Positions 25,300 through 34,828 are shown, numbered from the stretch's first letter. The stretch: DNA of 64,000 nt from Labilithrix sp. (GCA_019637175.1 JAHBWD010000013.1:109703-173702); one strand, 5' to 3'. Translations and numbers: made by a program. The notes: generated by a model not told the origin, from the letters alone.

Positions 25300-26343
25300 T
25301 CAATAGTGCTGGTCTTCGATCCGCACCTTTCCGCGGAACGACCAGTAGAGGTACGTGAAGTAGCCCACGGCGAGCGCCATCGCGGGGATCCAGACCGCGA
25401 GGCCGATCCCCAGCGTGGCCCTCGGCGACGACGCGTTGAACGCGTCGAGCGAGAGCGCCGGATCGATCGTCGAGCGCAGCAGCGTCGGGTAGAGCGTGCC
25501 CACGGTCGCGAAGAGGAGGCCCGCGACGAACGTGCATGACGCGAGGAACGCGCGGCCCTCCTCTCCGCGCGCGACGTAGCGCGGGCACATGATGCCCGAG
25601 GCGATCGCGAGCAGAGGGAGCGGCCAGATCCAGGGCCTGAGGAGGAACGTCTCGAAGTACGCGGGCTGCGTGAGCCACGTGGCCACGGTCACCACGGCGC
25701 CGAGGCCGATCACGACCGGCCAGGCGCGGCGCGCGAGGCGCACGCTCCGCGCGTGGACCTCGTCGCTCGTTTTCCAGACGAGGTACGTCGCGCCGTGCGC
25801 GCCGAGCGTCGCGATCGCGAAGACGCCGACGAGCGCGGTGTACACGTCGATCGCGCCGAGCGTGCGCGCCGTCGGGTGGAAGTCGGTGAAGAGATCGAGC
25901 TGCACCCAGCCGCTCTCGTCGACGGGCACGCCGCGCGCGAGGTTGCCGAGGGCGACGCCGAGCACGCCCGCCATCACCGCCGACGATCCCGCGAACGTCG
26001 CGTCGAACGCGGCGCGCCAAAGCGGGTGCTCGACCTTCGAGCGGAACTCGATGGCGATGCCGCGGAGCAAGAGGAGCCAGATGACCATCATCATCGGCAG
26101 GTAGAGACCGCTCAGGCTCGCGGCGTAGGCGCGAGGGAACGCGAAGAAGAAGACGCCGGCGCCCGCGATCAGCCATACCTCGTTGCCGTCCCACACGGGG
26201 CCGATCGCGCCGAGGACGTGGCGCCGCTCGGCGTCCGTCTTGGCGACGAAGAGGTGCACGATGCCCGCGCCGAAGTCGAAGCCGTCGAGCACGGCGTACG
26301 TGACGAGCATGAAGCCGATGAGGAGGTACCAGGTGGTCTGCAT
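25300..26343 (-). CDS. cydB: Cytochrome bd ubiquinol oxidase subunit II
   Basis: This 347-aa polytopic membrane protein is the smaller subunit of the bd-type terminal oxidase, which reduces O2 with quinol without pumping protons. Typical features are the start MQTTWYLLIGFMLVTYAVLD, GFDFGAGI, GPVWDGNEVWLI, and FFAFPRAYA. About eight membrane helices are visible. The gene starts one base after the cydA stop, so the subunits are tightly coupled. Some members are labelled cyanide-insensitive oxidase (CioB); sequence alone cannot separate the two. Confidence 0.94.
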   Translation of the reverse strand: MQTTWYLLIGFMLVTYAVLDGFDFGAGIVHLFVAKTDAERRHVLGAIGPVWDGNEVWLIAGAGVFFFAFPRAYAASLSGLYLPMMMVIWLLLLRGIAIEFRSKVEHPLWRAAFDATFAGSSAVMAGVLGVALGNLARGVPVDESGWVQLDLFTDFHPTARTLGAIDVYTALVGVFAIATLGAHGATYLVWKTSDEVHARSVRLARRAWPVVIGLGAVVTVATWLTQPAYFETFLLRPWIWPLPLLAIASGIMCPRYVARGEEGRAFLASCTFVAGLLFATVGTLYPTLLRSTIDPALSLDAFNASSPRATLGIGLAVWIPAMALAVGYFTYLYWSFRGKVRIEDQHY

Positions 26344-26344
26344 C

Positions 26345-27742
26345 TCAACGCGCCTCCTCGGCCTCGCTCGCGTCGTCGCTCGCCTCTTTCTCTTCTTCTC
26401 GTTCTCGTTCGTGCGGCGCGGTCGTCTCCGGTCCCTTCGCGACCGCGCGACCGACGAGGAACACGTAGAGCAGCGACAGGAGCGCGTAGAGGCCCATGTA
26501 GCCGAGCGTCGAGAAGGCGACGCTGCCCGCGCTGACGCGCGGCGACGTCCCGTGCGCCGTGCGCAAGAGGCCGTATACCAGCCAAGGCTGCCGCCCGAGC
26601 TCCGCCGTCATCCACCCCGCCGTCGTGGCGATGTAAGGGAAGGGGAACGCGAGCATCAACACCCATAGCGCGGGGCGAAACGTGTAGAGGCGCCCCTTGC
26701 GGAGGAGCACGAAGGCGCCGGCCATCACGGCGAAGAGCAGCGTCCCGAGGCCCACCATCACGTGGTACGCGAAGTAGAGGAGCTCGACGTTGTCGGGCCA
26801 GAGCTCGCGCGGAAAGTCGTTGAGGCCCTTCACCGTCGCGCCGAACGAGCCGTACGCGAGGAACGAGAGCACGTAGGGGACGTAGATCGGGTTCTCGAGG
26901 CGGCGCTCTTCGACGTTCGGCTGCCCGATGATCGCGAGCTCGGCGTGCGTGCTCGACTCGAACTTGCCCTCCATCGCCGCGAGGGCGACGGGCTGGTGCT
27001 CGGCGACGAGCTTTCCGTGTTGATCGCCCGTGGGGAAGAGCTGCGTCATGCACGCGACGAGGCCGATCACGACGCCGAGCCGGAGCGCCGTGCGCGCGTG
27101 CTTCTCGTGCTGCCCCATGAGCGCCCAGTAGGCGGCGACGGAGACGAAGACGAACGAGCCGGTGATCACCGCCGCGCTCATCGTGTGCGCGTACTGCCAG
27201 AAGACCCACTCGTTGAACAGATAGGCCCCCACGTCGTCGAGGACGAGCCGGCCGCGCGCGTCGATCGCGTGACCGACCGGGTGCTGCATGAACGCGTTGG
27301 TGGCGATGATGAAGTAGCCCGAGAGCCACGAGCCGAGGAAGACCATGAACCCGGCGAAGAAGTGGCCCTTGGGGCCAAGCTTCTTCTCGCCGAACAAGAA
27401 GAGACCGAGGAACGCGGACTCGGCGAAGAAGGCGAACATGCCTTCCATCGCGAGGGTGAGGCCGATGACGCCGCCGGAGTAGTCGGAGAAGCGCGCCCAG
27501 TTCGTGCCGAACTGGAACTCCATCGGGATGCCGGTGACGACGCCGACGCCGAAGTTGATGCCGAAGATCTTCGCCCAGAAGCGCGCGAGCTCGTCGTACT
27601 CGGGCTTTCTGCCGCGCGACGCCAGCGAGAGGGCCTTGAGCACCAGGATCACGAGGGCGAGGCCCATCGTGAGCTGCGGGAAGAGGTAGTGGTAGGTGAT
27701 CGTGAAACCGAACTGGAGGCGGCTCCACCCGAGGCTGCCCAT
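26345..27742 (-). CDS. cydA: Cytochrome bd ubiquinol oxidase subunit I
   Basis: This 465-aa subunit holds hemes b558, b595 and d and the quinol site. The ATG at 27742 gives MGSLGWSRLQFGFTITYHYL with the axial His at residue 18. The QYAHTMSAAVITGSFV helix carries the next His, and GRQPWLVYGLLRT marks the C-terminal helix. The Q-loop (around KFESSTHAELA) looks short compared with E. coli CydA, which would make this a short-Q-loop type. A charged EREREEEKEASDDASEAEEA tail ends the protein. It lies 45 bases after a sigma factor gene and one base before cydB. Confidence 0.94.
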   Translation of the reverse strand: MGSLGWSRLQFGFTITYHYLFPQLTMGLALVILVLKALSLASRGRKPEYDELARFWAKIFGINFGVGVVTGIPMEFQFGTNWARFSDYSGGVIGLTLAMEGMFAFFAESAFLGLFLFGEKKLGPKGHFFAGFMVFLGSWLSGYFIIATNAFMQHPVGHAIDARGRLVLDDVGAYLFNEWVFWQYAHTMSAAVITGSFVFVSVAAYWALMGQHEKHARTALRLGVVIGLVACMTQLFPTGDQHGKLVAEHQPVALAAMEGKFESSTHAELAIIGQPNVEERRLENPIYVPYVLSFLAYGSFGATVKGLNDFPRELWPDNVELLYFAYHVMVGLGTLLFAVMAGAFVLLRKGRLYTFRPALWVLMLAFPFPYIATTAGWMTAELGRQPWLVYGLLRTAHGTSPRVSAGSVAFSTLGYMGLYALLSLLYVFLVGRAVAKGPETTAPHEREREEEKEASDDASEAEEAR

Positions 27743-27787
27743 GCGCGCGCGACGATGGGCGCTGTGGCCCCCGCGGGGCAAGCACAA

Positions 27788-29095
27788 TCAGCTATCGAGG
27801 TAGCTTCGCAGCTCGACGCGGCTCTCTCGCGCGCGGAGCTTCTCCAGCGCGGCGCGCTCGATCTGTCGGATCCGCTCTCGCGTCAGCGAGAGCGCGCGCC
27901 CGACCTCTTCGAGCGTGTGCTCGCGGGTGCCGCCCATGCCGAATCGCATCCTGAGGACGCGCTGCTCGCGTGGCGAGAGCGCCGCCATGAGCGTCTCGAT
28001 GTCGCCGGCGAGCGCGCGCAGCGCGACGGCCGCGTCGGGGAGCGTCGCGGTGCCTGCGACGAGATCGCCCACCGTCGCGTCGCCGTCTTCTCCCACGGGC
28101 GTGTCGAGGCTCGAGGGCTGCGCCGGCAGCGTCAGGATGTTCTCCACGCGCTCGCGCGAGAGACCCGAGAGGCCCGCGATCTCTTCGGCGGTCGGCTCGC
28201 GGCGATGGCGGGTGACGAACGCCGCGCGCACCTTGCCGATGCGCCGCCGATCGTCGGCCACGTGGACGGGGAGGCGGAGCGTGCGGTCGAGCAGCGCGCG
28301 CTGGAGCGCTTGCTTGATCCACCACGCCGCGTAAGTGCTGAAGCGATAGCCGCGCCGGTGATCGAACTTGTCGGCGGCGCGCATGAGCCCGAGGTTGCCC
28401 TCCTGCACGAGGTCGAGGAGCGGCACGCCACGGCCGAGGTATTTGCGGGCGAAGAGCACCACGAGCCTGAGGTTGCCGACGATGAGCCGCTCCTTGCCAC
28501 GTTTGAGCTCGCGCCGGGCGCGCGCGATGCTCGCCGCGGCGGCCGCGTCTTCCGGGGACGTGGCGGCGTTGTCGCGGATCGTGGCGATGACGCTCTCGAC
28601 GATCTGCGTGTCGAGCCGGACGCTCGCGAGGGTGTCGACCACCGCCTCGCGAAGCTCGAGGTCGATCGTGCGCGCGCCCGTCAGCGCGCCGCTGACGAGC
28701 TCGGCCGTGCGCGCGATGTCGAGGCCCGCCTCGTCGGGGTTGAGGAGGAGATCCTTGATGTCGAGCCGGCCCGTGCCGAGATCATCGCCCAGCGCGACGA
28801 GCGTGCGCACGCCCGAAGGCGCGCGAACGATGGCCTCGACGATCGACCGCTCGGCCGCCACGATCTCGCGCGCGAGCTCGACCTCTTGCGCCGCGGTGAG
28901 CACGCTGCTCGCCGCCATCTCGGCGAGGTACATCGTGTCGACGCCGCCGCGCTCCCTCGCGACCGAGGGCTGCTGCCCGCGATCGTGGGCCGATCGCCGA
29001 GCGCGACGCTCGACGCGGCCCTGGCCGCGCTTGCGCGAAGGCCGCGCTGGCCGGGAGGGCGTCTCGTCGGGGGTGGGGTTGCCGTGGAGGGTCAT
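27788..29095 (-). CDS. Group 2 sigma-70 factor
   Basis: This 435-aa RpoD-family factor has region 1.2 ([19 protein letters not shown]), an insert region with heptad-like helices, and region 2 with [17 protein letters not shown] and [16 protein letters not shown]. Region 3 follows, and region 4 reads [16 protein letters not shown] then [20 protein letters not shown]. It lacks the long region 1.1 of a housekeeping factor, so it is an alternative, group 2 type such as the myxobacterial SigB/SigC/RpoS-like set. Its N-terminal 45 residues are basic. It precedes cydAB on the same strand and may be cotranscribed with it. Confidence 0.9.
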   Translation of the reverse strand: MTLHGNPTPDETPSRPARPSRKRGQGRVERRARRSAHDRGQQPSVARERGGVDTMYLAEMAASSVLTAAQEVELAREIVAAERSIVEAIVRAPSGVRTLVALGDDLGTGRLDIKDLLLNPDEAGLDIARTAELVSGALTGARTIDLELREAVVDTLASVRLDTQIVESVIATIRDNAATSPEDAAAAASIARARRELKRGKERLIVGNLRLVVLFARKYLGRGVPLLDLVQEGNLGLMRAADKFDHRRGYRFSTYAAWWIKQALQRALLDRTLRLPVHVADDRRRIGKVRAAFVTRHRREPTAEEIAGLSGLSRERVENILTLPAQPSSLDTPVGEDGDATVGDLVAGTATLPDAAVALRALAGDIETLMAALSPREQRVLRMRFGMGGTREHTLEEVGRALSLTRERIRQIERAALEKLRARESRVELRSYLDS

Positions 29096-29340
29096 GGCTG
29101 CGGGGGCTCCCGCGCGAACTGTGTCCTCGTCGGCGGGAGTGAGACGTTAAGCATCGCGACCGAGGTCGTCTCGCGTCGTGATGCGAATCATGTTCGCGTT
29201 CACCTTCGATGAAGCAACGCGCGCGCCGGACGCGCACTTTCTCGCGCCGTCAAGCGCGACCGGAGATTCGCCGCTCGACGAAAGCGCGGAGGTAGGAAGG
29301 CCGCGCACCTCGCGGAAGCTCATGTCGTCGCGTCGTTCTC

Positions 29341-30492
29341 GTGGCGAAACCGCCTGGAATGAGAGACGCTGGAGGTGTGAGCGACGCCCGAGCTCGTCCT
29401 GCCGGACCCATGAGACCCCAGGCTCCGTCCGCGCCGCGCGCGGCGCCGCCTGCACCGCAAACGCAGCACGCGCCGACCGTGAGCGGGAAGTCACCGCGCG
29501 CGCCTGCGGTCGCGCCTGCGCGCGCGCCGCAGACCGCGGCCGTGCCGACGGAGCCTGCGCCGACCGAGCCGCAGACCACGCGGCAGGACGGCGAGCCTTC
29601 GGAGAGCGGCTGGGATGCGGCGGACACGGTGACGAGCTTCCCCGAGCCCGACGCGCTGCCGGCGCCGCCGTCGGTCACGAAGCCGTACGTGGTGCCGTCG
29701 ACGCAAGCCGCGCCCGTCGTCGCGGCTCCGTCGGTGACGGCGCCGTTCGCGGCCGCGCCGACGCAATCCCCAGCGACGATGGCGTCACGCGCCGCCTCCG
29801 CGGCGCTCGCGGCGTCGGCACCGTCGCCGTCGCCGGCGCCGCCGCTTCGCCGTACCGCAGACGGTCCGGCGCCCGCGCCGCCCGCGCCCGCCGCGCAAGC
29901 GCCGCAAGGCGGCCAAGCGAGCGCGTCGACCGGGCTCGGGGCGGCGATGCGCGAGGAGGTGTGGACGATCGTCCGCGCGGCGGTCGACGAGGCCGTGCGC
30001 CCGCTGATCGCGCGTCAACGCGAGCTCGAAGCGCGTCTCGAGCGCGCCGAACAGAAGCCGAGCGCGCCGCCCGCCGCGCAGGCGGCGCCGCGCACGCAGG
30101 CGCTGCCCGCGCACGCGTCGAGCGCGGCGGCCAAGCTCGCGTCGATCCCCGTCGCGGTTGGGTCCGTCGCGCCGCCCGCCGTCGTGGCGCCTCCGGCGCC
30201 CGCGCCGCGCACCGAGCCGACGCCGAGCTCGGGCGGAACGATCCCCGACATTCGTCTGTCGCTGCCGTCGTCGAGCTCGGTGCGAGGATCGATCCCTCCG
30301 CAGGGCTACGGCGTCGTCGTGATGACGGCGCCGCGCCCTTCGCTCGATCTCGAGTCCGTCGGTCACGTCGACATCGACGGCTTCGACGGCGGCCGGCGCA
30401 AGCGAACCGTCGCTCGCGTCGTCGTCGTGCTGCTGCTCCTCGTCATCTCCGCCGTCGTGACGATGACGATCCTCAGCTACAGCGGACGCTGA
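29341..30492 (+). CDS. Pro/Ala-rich protein with a single C-terminal membrane segment
   Basis: This protein is up to 383 aa. The start is uncertain (GTG at 29341 or GTG at 29377; the latter has GGAGG only one base away). Most of the chain is low-complexity Pro/Ala/Thr. A short helical patch near 205-240 (EEVWTIVRAAVDEAVRPLIA, ELEARLERAEQ) could be a coiled coil. The C-terminus has a membrane helix VVVLLLLVISAVVTMTILSY followed by SGR, so the bulk is probably cytoplasmic and tail-anchored. No family is recognised. It is convergent with the DoxX gene, 10 bases apart. Confidence 0.65.
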   Translation: MAKPPGMRDAGGVSDARARPAGPMRPQAPSAPRAAPPAPQTQHAPTVSGKSPRAPAVAPARAPQTAAVPTEPAPTEPQTTRQDGEPSESGWDAADTVTSFPEPDALPAPPSVTKPYVVPSTQAAPVVAAPSVTAPFAAAPTQSPATMASRAASAALAASAPSPSPAPPLRRTADGPAPAPPAPAAQAPQGGQASASTGLGAAMREEVWTIVRAAVDEAVRPLIARQRELEARLERAEQKPSAPPAAQAAPRTQALPAHASSAAAKLASIPVAVGSVAPPAVVAPPAPAPRTEPTPSSGGTIPDIRLSLPSSSSVRGSIPPQGYGVVVMTAPRPSLDLESVGHVDIDGFDGGRRKRTVARVVVVLLLLVISAVVTMTILSYSGR

Positions 30493-30502
30493 GCGTTCCG
30501 CG

Positions 30503-30943
30503 TCACTCCGCCGCGGCCTCGATCGTTCGGCCCGACGGCGCGACCGGCGCGGGCTTCGCGTGCGCCGCGAGCACGCCGCGGAAGGCCGCGCGGTACGACC
30601 ACGCGAGGTAGATCTCGGCGGCGAGGAGGGCGACCACCATGCCGGGGCTCGGCGCGAGGAACAGGTGGAACGCGGCGATGTTCACGATGATCGGCGCGAG
30701 CAGCGTGAGCGCGAGCGGAACGAAGCGGTTCGAGAGGAGCAGCACCCCCGCGACGACCTCGGTGCCCTTGAGGAGCGGGAAGAAGTAGGGCGCGCTCGCG
30801 AGCCCACCGACGAAGCCGAGCGCCGAGGCCGGCGGAGGCGGCGCGGGCAGGAAGTGGAAGAACCCGTTGAGGCCGAAGACCAGGAAGATCAGGCCGAGCG
30901 CGACGCGCGCGACGCCCGGCAGCTTTTGCGTGACTGCATTCAT
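30503..30943 (-). CDS. DoxX-family membrane protein
   Basis: This 146-aa protein has four hydrophobic segments, starting at VARVALGLIFLVFGLNGFFH. The ATG at 30943 follows AAAGAGG. The small-molecule/quinone-related DoxX fold is suggested by GLNGFFHFLP and by PLLKGTEVVAGVLLLSNRFV. DoxX proteins often accompany redox or xenobiotic responses. It is divergent from a LysR regulator across 113 bases, a layout in which LysR proteins usually control both genes. Confidence 0.85.
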   Translation of the reverse strand: MNAVTQKLPGVARVALGLIFLVFGLNGFFHFLPAPPPPASALGFVGGLASAPYFFPLLKGTEVVAGVLLLSNRFVPLALTLLAPIIVNIAAFHLFLAPSPGMVVALLAAEIYLAWSYRAAFRGVLAAHAKPAPVAPSGRTIEAAAE

Positions 30944-31026
30944 CGGAAGCCTCTTTCTCTCGTGTGGATGGCTCGACGACCGATGTGCACCGTAACTGTT
31001 GCCAGGAAAGGGATTAGGGGGGTCTA

Positions 31027-31048
31027 CTGGGACGGATCGTTTCCCCAG
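31027..31048. promoter_or_regulatory. Possible LysR operator between the DoxX and LysR genes
   Basis: CTGGGA (31027-31032) faces TTCCCCAG (31041-31048) as an imperfect inverted repeat about 9 bases before the LysR start. It is inside the 113-base divergent gap. The half-sites do not give a clean T-N11-A box, and the match could be chance in GC-rich DNA. Confidence 0.3.
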
Positions 31049-31056
31049 GACGAACA

Positions 31057-31980
31057 ATGGATCTAAACCGCGTCTCCGCCTTCGCCCGCGTGGTCCGCGC
31101 CGGGAGCTTCACCGCCGCAGCCAAGGCGCTCGGCCTCCCCAAATCGTCGATCAGCCGCAGCGTCGCTCAGCTCGAGCAGGATCTCGGCATTCGCCTGCTC
31201 CACCGAACGACCCGCCAGCTCCACCTCACCGACGCCGGCGCCGCCTACTACGATCGCGTCGCGCGCGCGCTCGTCGACATCGACGAGGCGACCGTCGTCG
31301 CCACCGACACGCAAGCCGAGCTCCGGGGCGCCGTGCGCGTCACCGCGCCGCCCGATCTCGGCATCTGGGCGCTCGGGCCGATCGTCAGGCGATTCGTCCG
31401 AAAGCATCCGCGCATCCGCGTCGAGGTCTCGCTCTCCAACCGCATCGTCGATCTCGCCGCCGAGGGCTTCGATCTCGCGCTCCGCGCCGGAGCGCTGCGC
31501 GACACCTCGCTCATTGCCCGCAAGGTCGGCTCGATCACGACGGCGCTCTACGCGTCGCGCAAGTACGTCGAGCGACACGGCGCCCCCGACGAGGTGAAAG
31601 ATCTCGAACGGCGCGACTGCGTGCTCTTTCGTCCCGTCGACGGCAAGTCGACCTGGGAGCTCCGCCGCCACGACGGCGCCGAGGAGAGCGTCTCCGTCAC
31701 CGGCGCGATCGCGAGCGACGACATGTCCTTCGTCCGCAAGGTGGTGATGGCCGGCGCGGGCATCGGGATGCTCCCGGACTTTCTCTGCGCGCGAGAGGAG
31801 CAGAGCGGGCGCGTCGTCCGCGTGCTGCCCGAGTGGAGCTTCCGCGGCGCGCTCCTCCACGTCGTGTATCCGTCGGCGCGGTTCGTCCCTCAGCGCGTCG
31901 TGGTCTTTCGCGAGTTCATGCTCTCCGGGCTCGCCCACGTCGAGCGGCAGTGCGAGGCCGCCCGCGCGGCTCGGACCTGA
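31057..31980 (+). CDS. LysR-family transcriptional regulator
   Basis: This 307-aa protein has an N-terminal winged helix-turn-helix (SFTAAAKALGLPKSSISRSV, then LEQDLGIRLLHRTTRQLHLT). The C-terminal effector-binding domain is of periplasmic-protein fold (GAVRVTAPPDLGI, LALRAGALRDTSLIARKVGS, VVMAGAGIGMLPDF). It belongs to the group with the LLHRTTR helix typical of CrgA/AaeR-like regulators. AGGA seven bases upstream supports the ATG at 31057. The divergent DoxX gene is the probable target. The effector is unknown. Confidence 0.93.
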   Translation: MDLNRVSAFARVVRAGSFTAAAKALGLPKSSISRSVAQLEQDLGIRLLHRTTRQLHLTDAGAAYYDRVARALVDIDEATVVATDTQAELRGAVRVTAPPDLGIWALGPIVRRFVRKHPRIRVEVSLSNRIVDLAAEGFDLALRAGALRDTSLIARKVGSITTALYASRKYVERHGAPDEVKDLERRDCVLFRPVDGKSTWELRRHDGAEESVSVTGAIASDDMSFVRKVVMAGAGIGMLPDFLCAREEQSGRVVRVLPEWSFRGALLHVVYPSARFVPQRVVVFREFMLSGLAHVERQCEAARAART

Positions 31981-32193
31981 GCACACCGCGGCGCACGGCT
32001 CGTCAGAACGGTCCGCGATCCACGAGGGCTGGCGCGCGATCCACGGCGCGCGACGCGCGCGGGCGGACGTTTCCAGCGAATCGGCTCGCCCGCACCTCGC
32101 GCCGCCCGTGCGGCTGGAAGCTTCGCGCCTCGGCGCACGCGCGCGCGCGGCACGCGGTTCGCTCGTGGAGCGCCGGGAGCGGAAAGGCTGGCG

Positions 32194-32769
32194 ATGGGGG
32201 GTCGTTGCGTCATCGCCCTGGCGTGCGCGCTGGGGATCGGCGTCGTCGGCGGATGCACCGCGATCAGCGGCGCGGACGCGCTCTCGATCGACGCCTGCTT
32301 CGATCCCGACGACTGCGTGTCGGCCCTCGGCACCGAGCCCTATCCCCACCCGCGCGCGTCCGATCGCGCGGACGGCGGCGCGACCTCGCGCGGCGCTCCG
32401 AGCAGCACCGACGCGCCTGCTCCGAAGGAGAAGGCCGACGGAGGCGCGACGAGCTCCGTGCGCGCGATCGAGTGCGGCGACACGGCGTGCTCCGGCGCGC
32501 GGCCGCAATGCTGCACCGACGGAAGCTCGTTCTCGTGCGTCGGAGCGGGGGAGAGCTGCGCTCGGGTTCGCATGAGCTGCCACTATCGGTCCGATTGCGG
32601 CGCGGGCGAGCTCTGCTGCCTGAGCGTCTTCGACCGGACCGCGACGTGCAGGCCGGCGGCGCAGTGTCAGGGCCCGGGCGCGCTCTTCGTGTGCCACGAC
32701 GACGGCGAGTGCCCCGGCACGCGATGCGCCGCGCTCGTCGCGCAGATCAAGCATCGCGTCTGCATCTGA
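32194..32769 (+). CDS. Cys-rich lipoprotein with Asp/Gly/Ala linkers
   Basis: This is a 191-aa lipoprotein with signal peptide MGGRCVIALACALGIGVVGG and a lipobox Cys at 21. An ACFDPDDC segment, two DGGATS linkers, and a C-terminal part with about a dozen Cys follow (CGDTACSGARPQCC, CHYRSDCGAGELCC, CHDDGECPGTRC). The paired C-x(5-6)-C-C spacing resembles small disulfide-knit modules common in Polyangia. Function unknown. The 213 bases before it hold nothing I can interpret. Confidence 0.8.
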   Translation: MGGRCVIALACALGIGVVGGCTAISGADALSIDACFDPDDCVSALGTEPYPHPRASDRADGGATSRGAPSSTDAPAPKEKADGGATSSVRAIECGDTACSGARPQCCTDGSSFSCVGAGESCARVRMSCHYRSDCGAGELCCLSVFDRTATCRPAAQCQGPGALFVCHDDGECPGTRCAALVAQIKHRVCI

Positions 32770-32788
32770 GCCGTCTGCGTCATCGCAA

Positions 32789-33715
32789 TCACTGTCGCGC
32801 GAAGAAGGTCCACGACGCTTCGGCGGCGCGATCCCACACCCAGTGACCGAGCCCGGGGACGGAGCACCAGACGACGGCCTTGTCGGCCGGGCAGCCTCGA
32901 TAGGCGTGGCACTCGTCGTAGCCCGTCGTCTCCATCTCGTCGGCGGTGCACCCGTTGACGTACGCCCAGTAGGTCGCCGACCAGCGGCCGCTCTGGAGCG
33001 GGACGGCGAAGTCGCCCTCGCCGTGGAGCGCCATCATCGCCGTCGGCTGCTGGCCGGGGCACTTCGTGTAGCCGTTGGGCCAGATGAGCGCCTGCGAATA
33101 GGGCGAGCCGCCGGCGCTGGAGGTGAACGCGCGCAAGAGGCCCGGCTTGTGGCACGCGATCACGTTGGAGAGGAAGCCGCCGCTCGAGTATCCGGTGGCG
33201 AAGAGGCGCGCGCGATCGATCGGCAGGCGCGACGCGAGCTCGTCGATGATCTTCACCGCGAGCTCGACCTCGCGATTGCCCCACAACGTCTCGAGGTCCC
33301 AGCCGCGACGGATGCCGTCGGGGTAGACGAGGATGGCCTCGCTCCCCGAAGCGCGTTCGAACGGGAACGCGCGGTGGAAGCCTTCGCCGTCGCCGCCGTC
33401 GCCGTGGAAGACGAGAACGAGCGCGTACGCTTTCTGCGGCTCGAGGCTCGCGGGCTCGACGACGACGTAGCTCCGATCGAGGCCCGCGGCGGTGATGGAT
33501 CGCCGCGACGTGCGCATCGGCGGCGTCGGGGCGGCGGAGCCGGCGGGAAGGATCGACGACGGTCGGTCGAGCGTGGTCACGCGGATCGGCAGCGCGCGAC
33601 GAAAGCGCCCGCGAAGGTGCGGCAGGGCGACGTACCCCAAGAGCGCGAAGAGGATCGCCAAGAGCGCGAGCGCGCGCAGGCGCGAACGCGTCTTCGCCGG
33701 CGCCGCGGGCTTCAC
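32789..33715 (-). CDS. PHB-depolymerase/LpqC-like secreted esterase
   Basis: This is a 308-aa alpha/beta hydrolase with an N-terminal membrane anchor (about 13-30). It has the nucleophile elbow GYSSGGFLSN, a HGEGDFAVP stretch with the acid, and GLGHWVW with the catalytic His. The LVFHGDGGDGEGF oxyanion loop and YVVVEPASL fit the polyhydroxybutyrate depolymerase/feruloyl esterase group. The start is a GTG at 33715 that overlaps the preceding sterol-desaturase-like stop as GTGA. The substrate is not predictable; a lipid ester linked to its neighbour is one option. Confidence 0.82.
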   Translation of the reverse strand: MKPAAPAKTRSRLRALALLAILFALLGYVALPHLRGRFRRALPIRVTTLDRPSSILPAGSAAPTPPMRTSRRSITAAGLDRSYVVVEPASLEPQKAYALVLVFHGDGGDGEGFHRAFPFERASGSEAILVYPDGIRRGWDLETLWGNREVELAVKIIDELASRLPIDRARLFATGYSSGGFLSNVIACHKPGLLRAFTSSAGGSPYSQALIWPNGYTKCPGQQPTAMMALHGEGDFAVPLQSGRWSATYWAYVNGCTADEMETTGYDECHAYRGCPADKAVVWCSVPGLGHWVWDRAAEASWTFFARQ

Positions 33716-34827
33716 GTCCGGAGCCACACCACCACCGCGACGGCCGCGAGGGCGAGGCGCGCGGCCTCGGCGTGAGGCGCCCAGCGCCTTCGTTCGATGA
33801 GCGCGCCGAACGCGAGCAGCGCGCCGACCACCGCCGCGCCCGCGAGCGCGAGCGGCAGCGCCGCGATGGAGTGGTGCCACATCAGCAGCGCGAACGTGGC
33901 GCCGACCACGATGACGTAGTGAACGCCGATGTACGTCGCGAGGCGGCGCGAGAGCGGTCGTTCGTACTTCGCGCGCCCGATCACCGGAGCGGTCGGGACG
34001 TGCACGTGATCGGGCGGCTTCCACGCGGGCGACGCGAGCCAGACGCGGAGCTTGTCGGCGGGTCGCTTGGTGGCGCGGCTCATCGCGGCGAGCTCGAGCC
34101 AGTAGTGAACCTGCGCCCACATCGGATCGAAGCTGCCGAGCGGCTTCGTGATCCCGTACACCGGCTTCTCCGTCTCCTCGATGTACGTGCCGAAGAGCCG
34201 ATCCCACACGATGAGCGTCGCGCCGTAGTTCTTGTCGAGATACCCAGGGTTGATCGCGTGGTGCACCCGGTGATGGCTCGGCAGGTTCAGGATCCAGTCG
34301 AGGGGGCCGCGGATCTTTCCGACGAGCTGGGTGTGGATCCAGAACTGGTAGAGCGTCGAGAGCGCGTGCGTGATCGCGAAGACGAGCGGCGGCACGCCGA
34401 GGACGGCGAGCGGCATGTAGAACGGCAGCGCCGTCCAGCTCGTGAGCACCGCCTGCCGCAGCGCGACCGCGAGGTTGTAGTCTTCGCTCTGGTGGTGCAC
34501 GACGTGCGCGGCCCAGAGGAAGTTGACCTCGTGGCTCATGCGGTGCCACCAGTAGTAGAAGAAGTCGACGCCGACGAAGGCGACCGCCCAGGCGATCCAC
34601 GGCGTCGAGATCGTCGCGACGCGGTGATGCTCGTAGGCCCACGCGTAGATCGCGAGCTGCGTCGCGGCCCACGCGAGGAGCACGATCTGCGAGGTGATCC
34701 CGCAGCTCAGATCCGTCAACGCGTCGGTGAACCGGTAGACCGAGACCTTGCGGCCCCTGGCCCAGAGAAGCTCGATGCCGATGAGGACGAAGAAGAGCGG
34801 GATCGCGAGGGCGATCGGATCGTGCAT
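33712..34827 (-). CDS. Sterol desaturase/fatty acid hydroxylase family membrane protein
   Basis: This 371-aa integral membrane di-iron enzyme has the His clusters HRMSH (about 95), HVVHHQS (about 108) and HRVHHA (about 187). These are the HxxxH, HxxHH and HxxHH ligands of the fatty acid hydroxylase superfamily. Length and the NPGYLDKNYGATLIVWDRLFG segment recall the alkylglycerol monooxygenase-like branch. A soluble loop and three more helices follow. It starts one base after a small membrane-anchored protein and overlaps the esterase, making a three-gene operon. Ether lipids or sterols are possible substrates. Confidence 0.88.
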   Translation of the reverse strand: MHDPIALAIPLFFVLIGIELLWARGRKVSVYRFTDALTDLSCGITSQIVLLAWAATQLAIYAWAYEHHRVATISTPWIAWAVAFVGVDFFYYWWHRMSHEVNFLWAAHVVHHQSEDYNLAVALRQAVLTSWTALPFYMPLAVLGVPPLVFAITHALSTLYQFWIHTQLVGKIRGPLDWILNLPSHHRVHHAINPGYLDKNYGATLIVWDRLFGTYIEETEKPVYGITKPLGSFDPMWAQVHYWLELAAMSRATKRPADKLRVWLASPAWKPPDHVHVPTAPVIGRAKYERPLSRRLATYIGVHYVIVVGATFALLMWHHSIAALPLALAGAAVVGALLAFGALIERRRWAPHAEAARLALAAVAVVVWLRT

Positions 34828-34828
34828 C

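Noticed and set aside
29096..29340. Small RNA or gene in the 245-base gap before the tail-anchored protein
   Set aside because: No hairpin with a T-run, ribosome site or convincing reading frame is visible.
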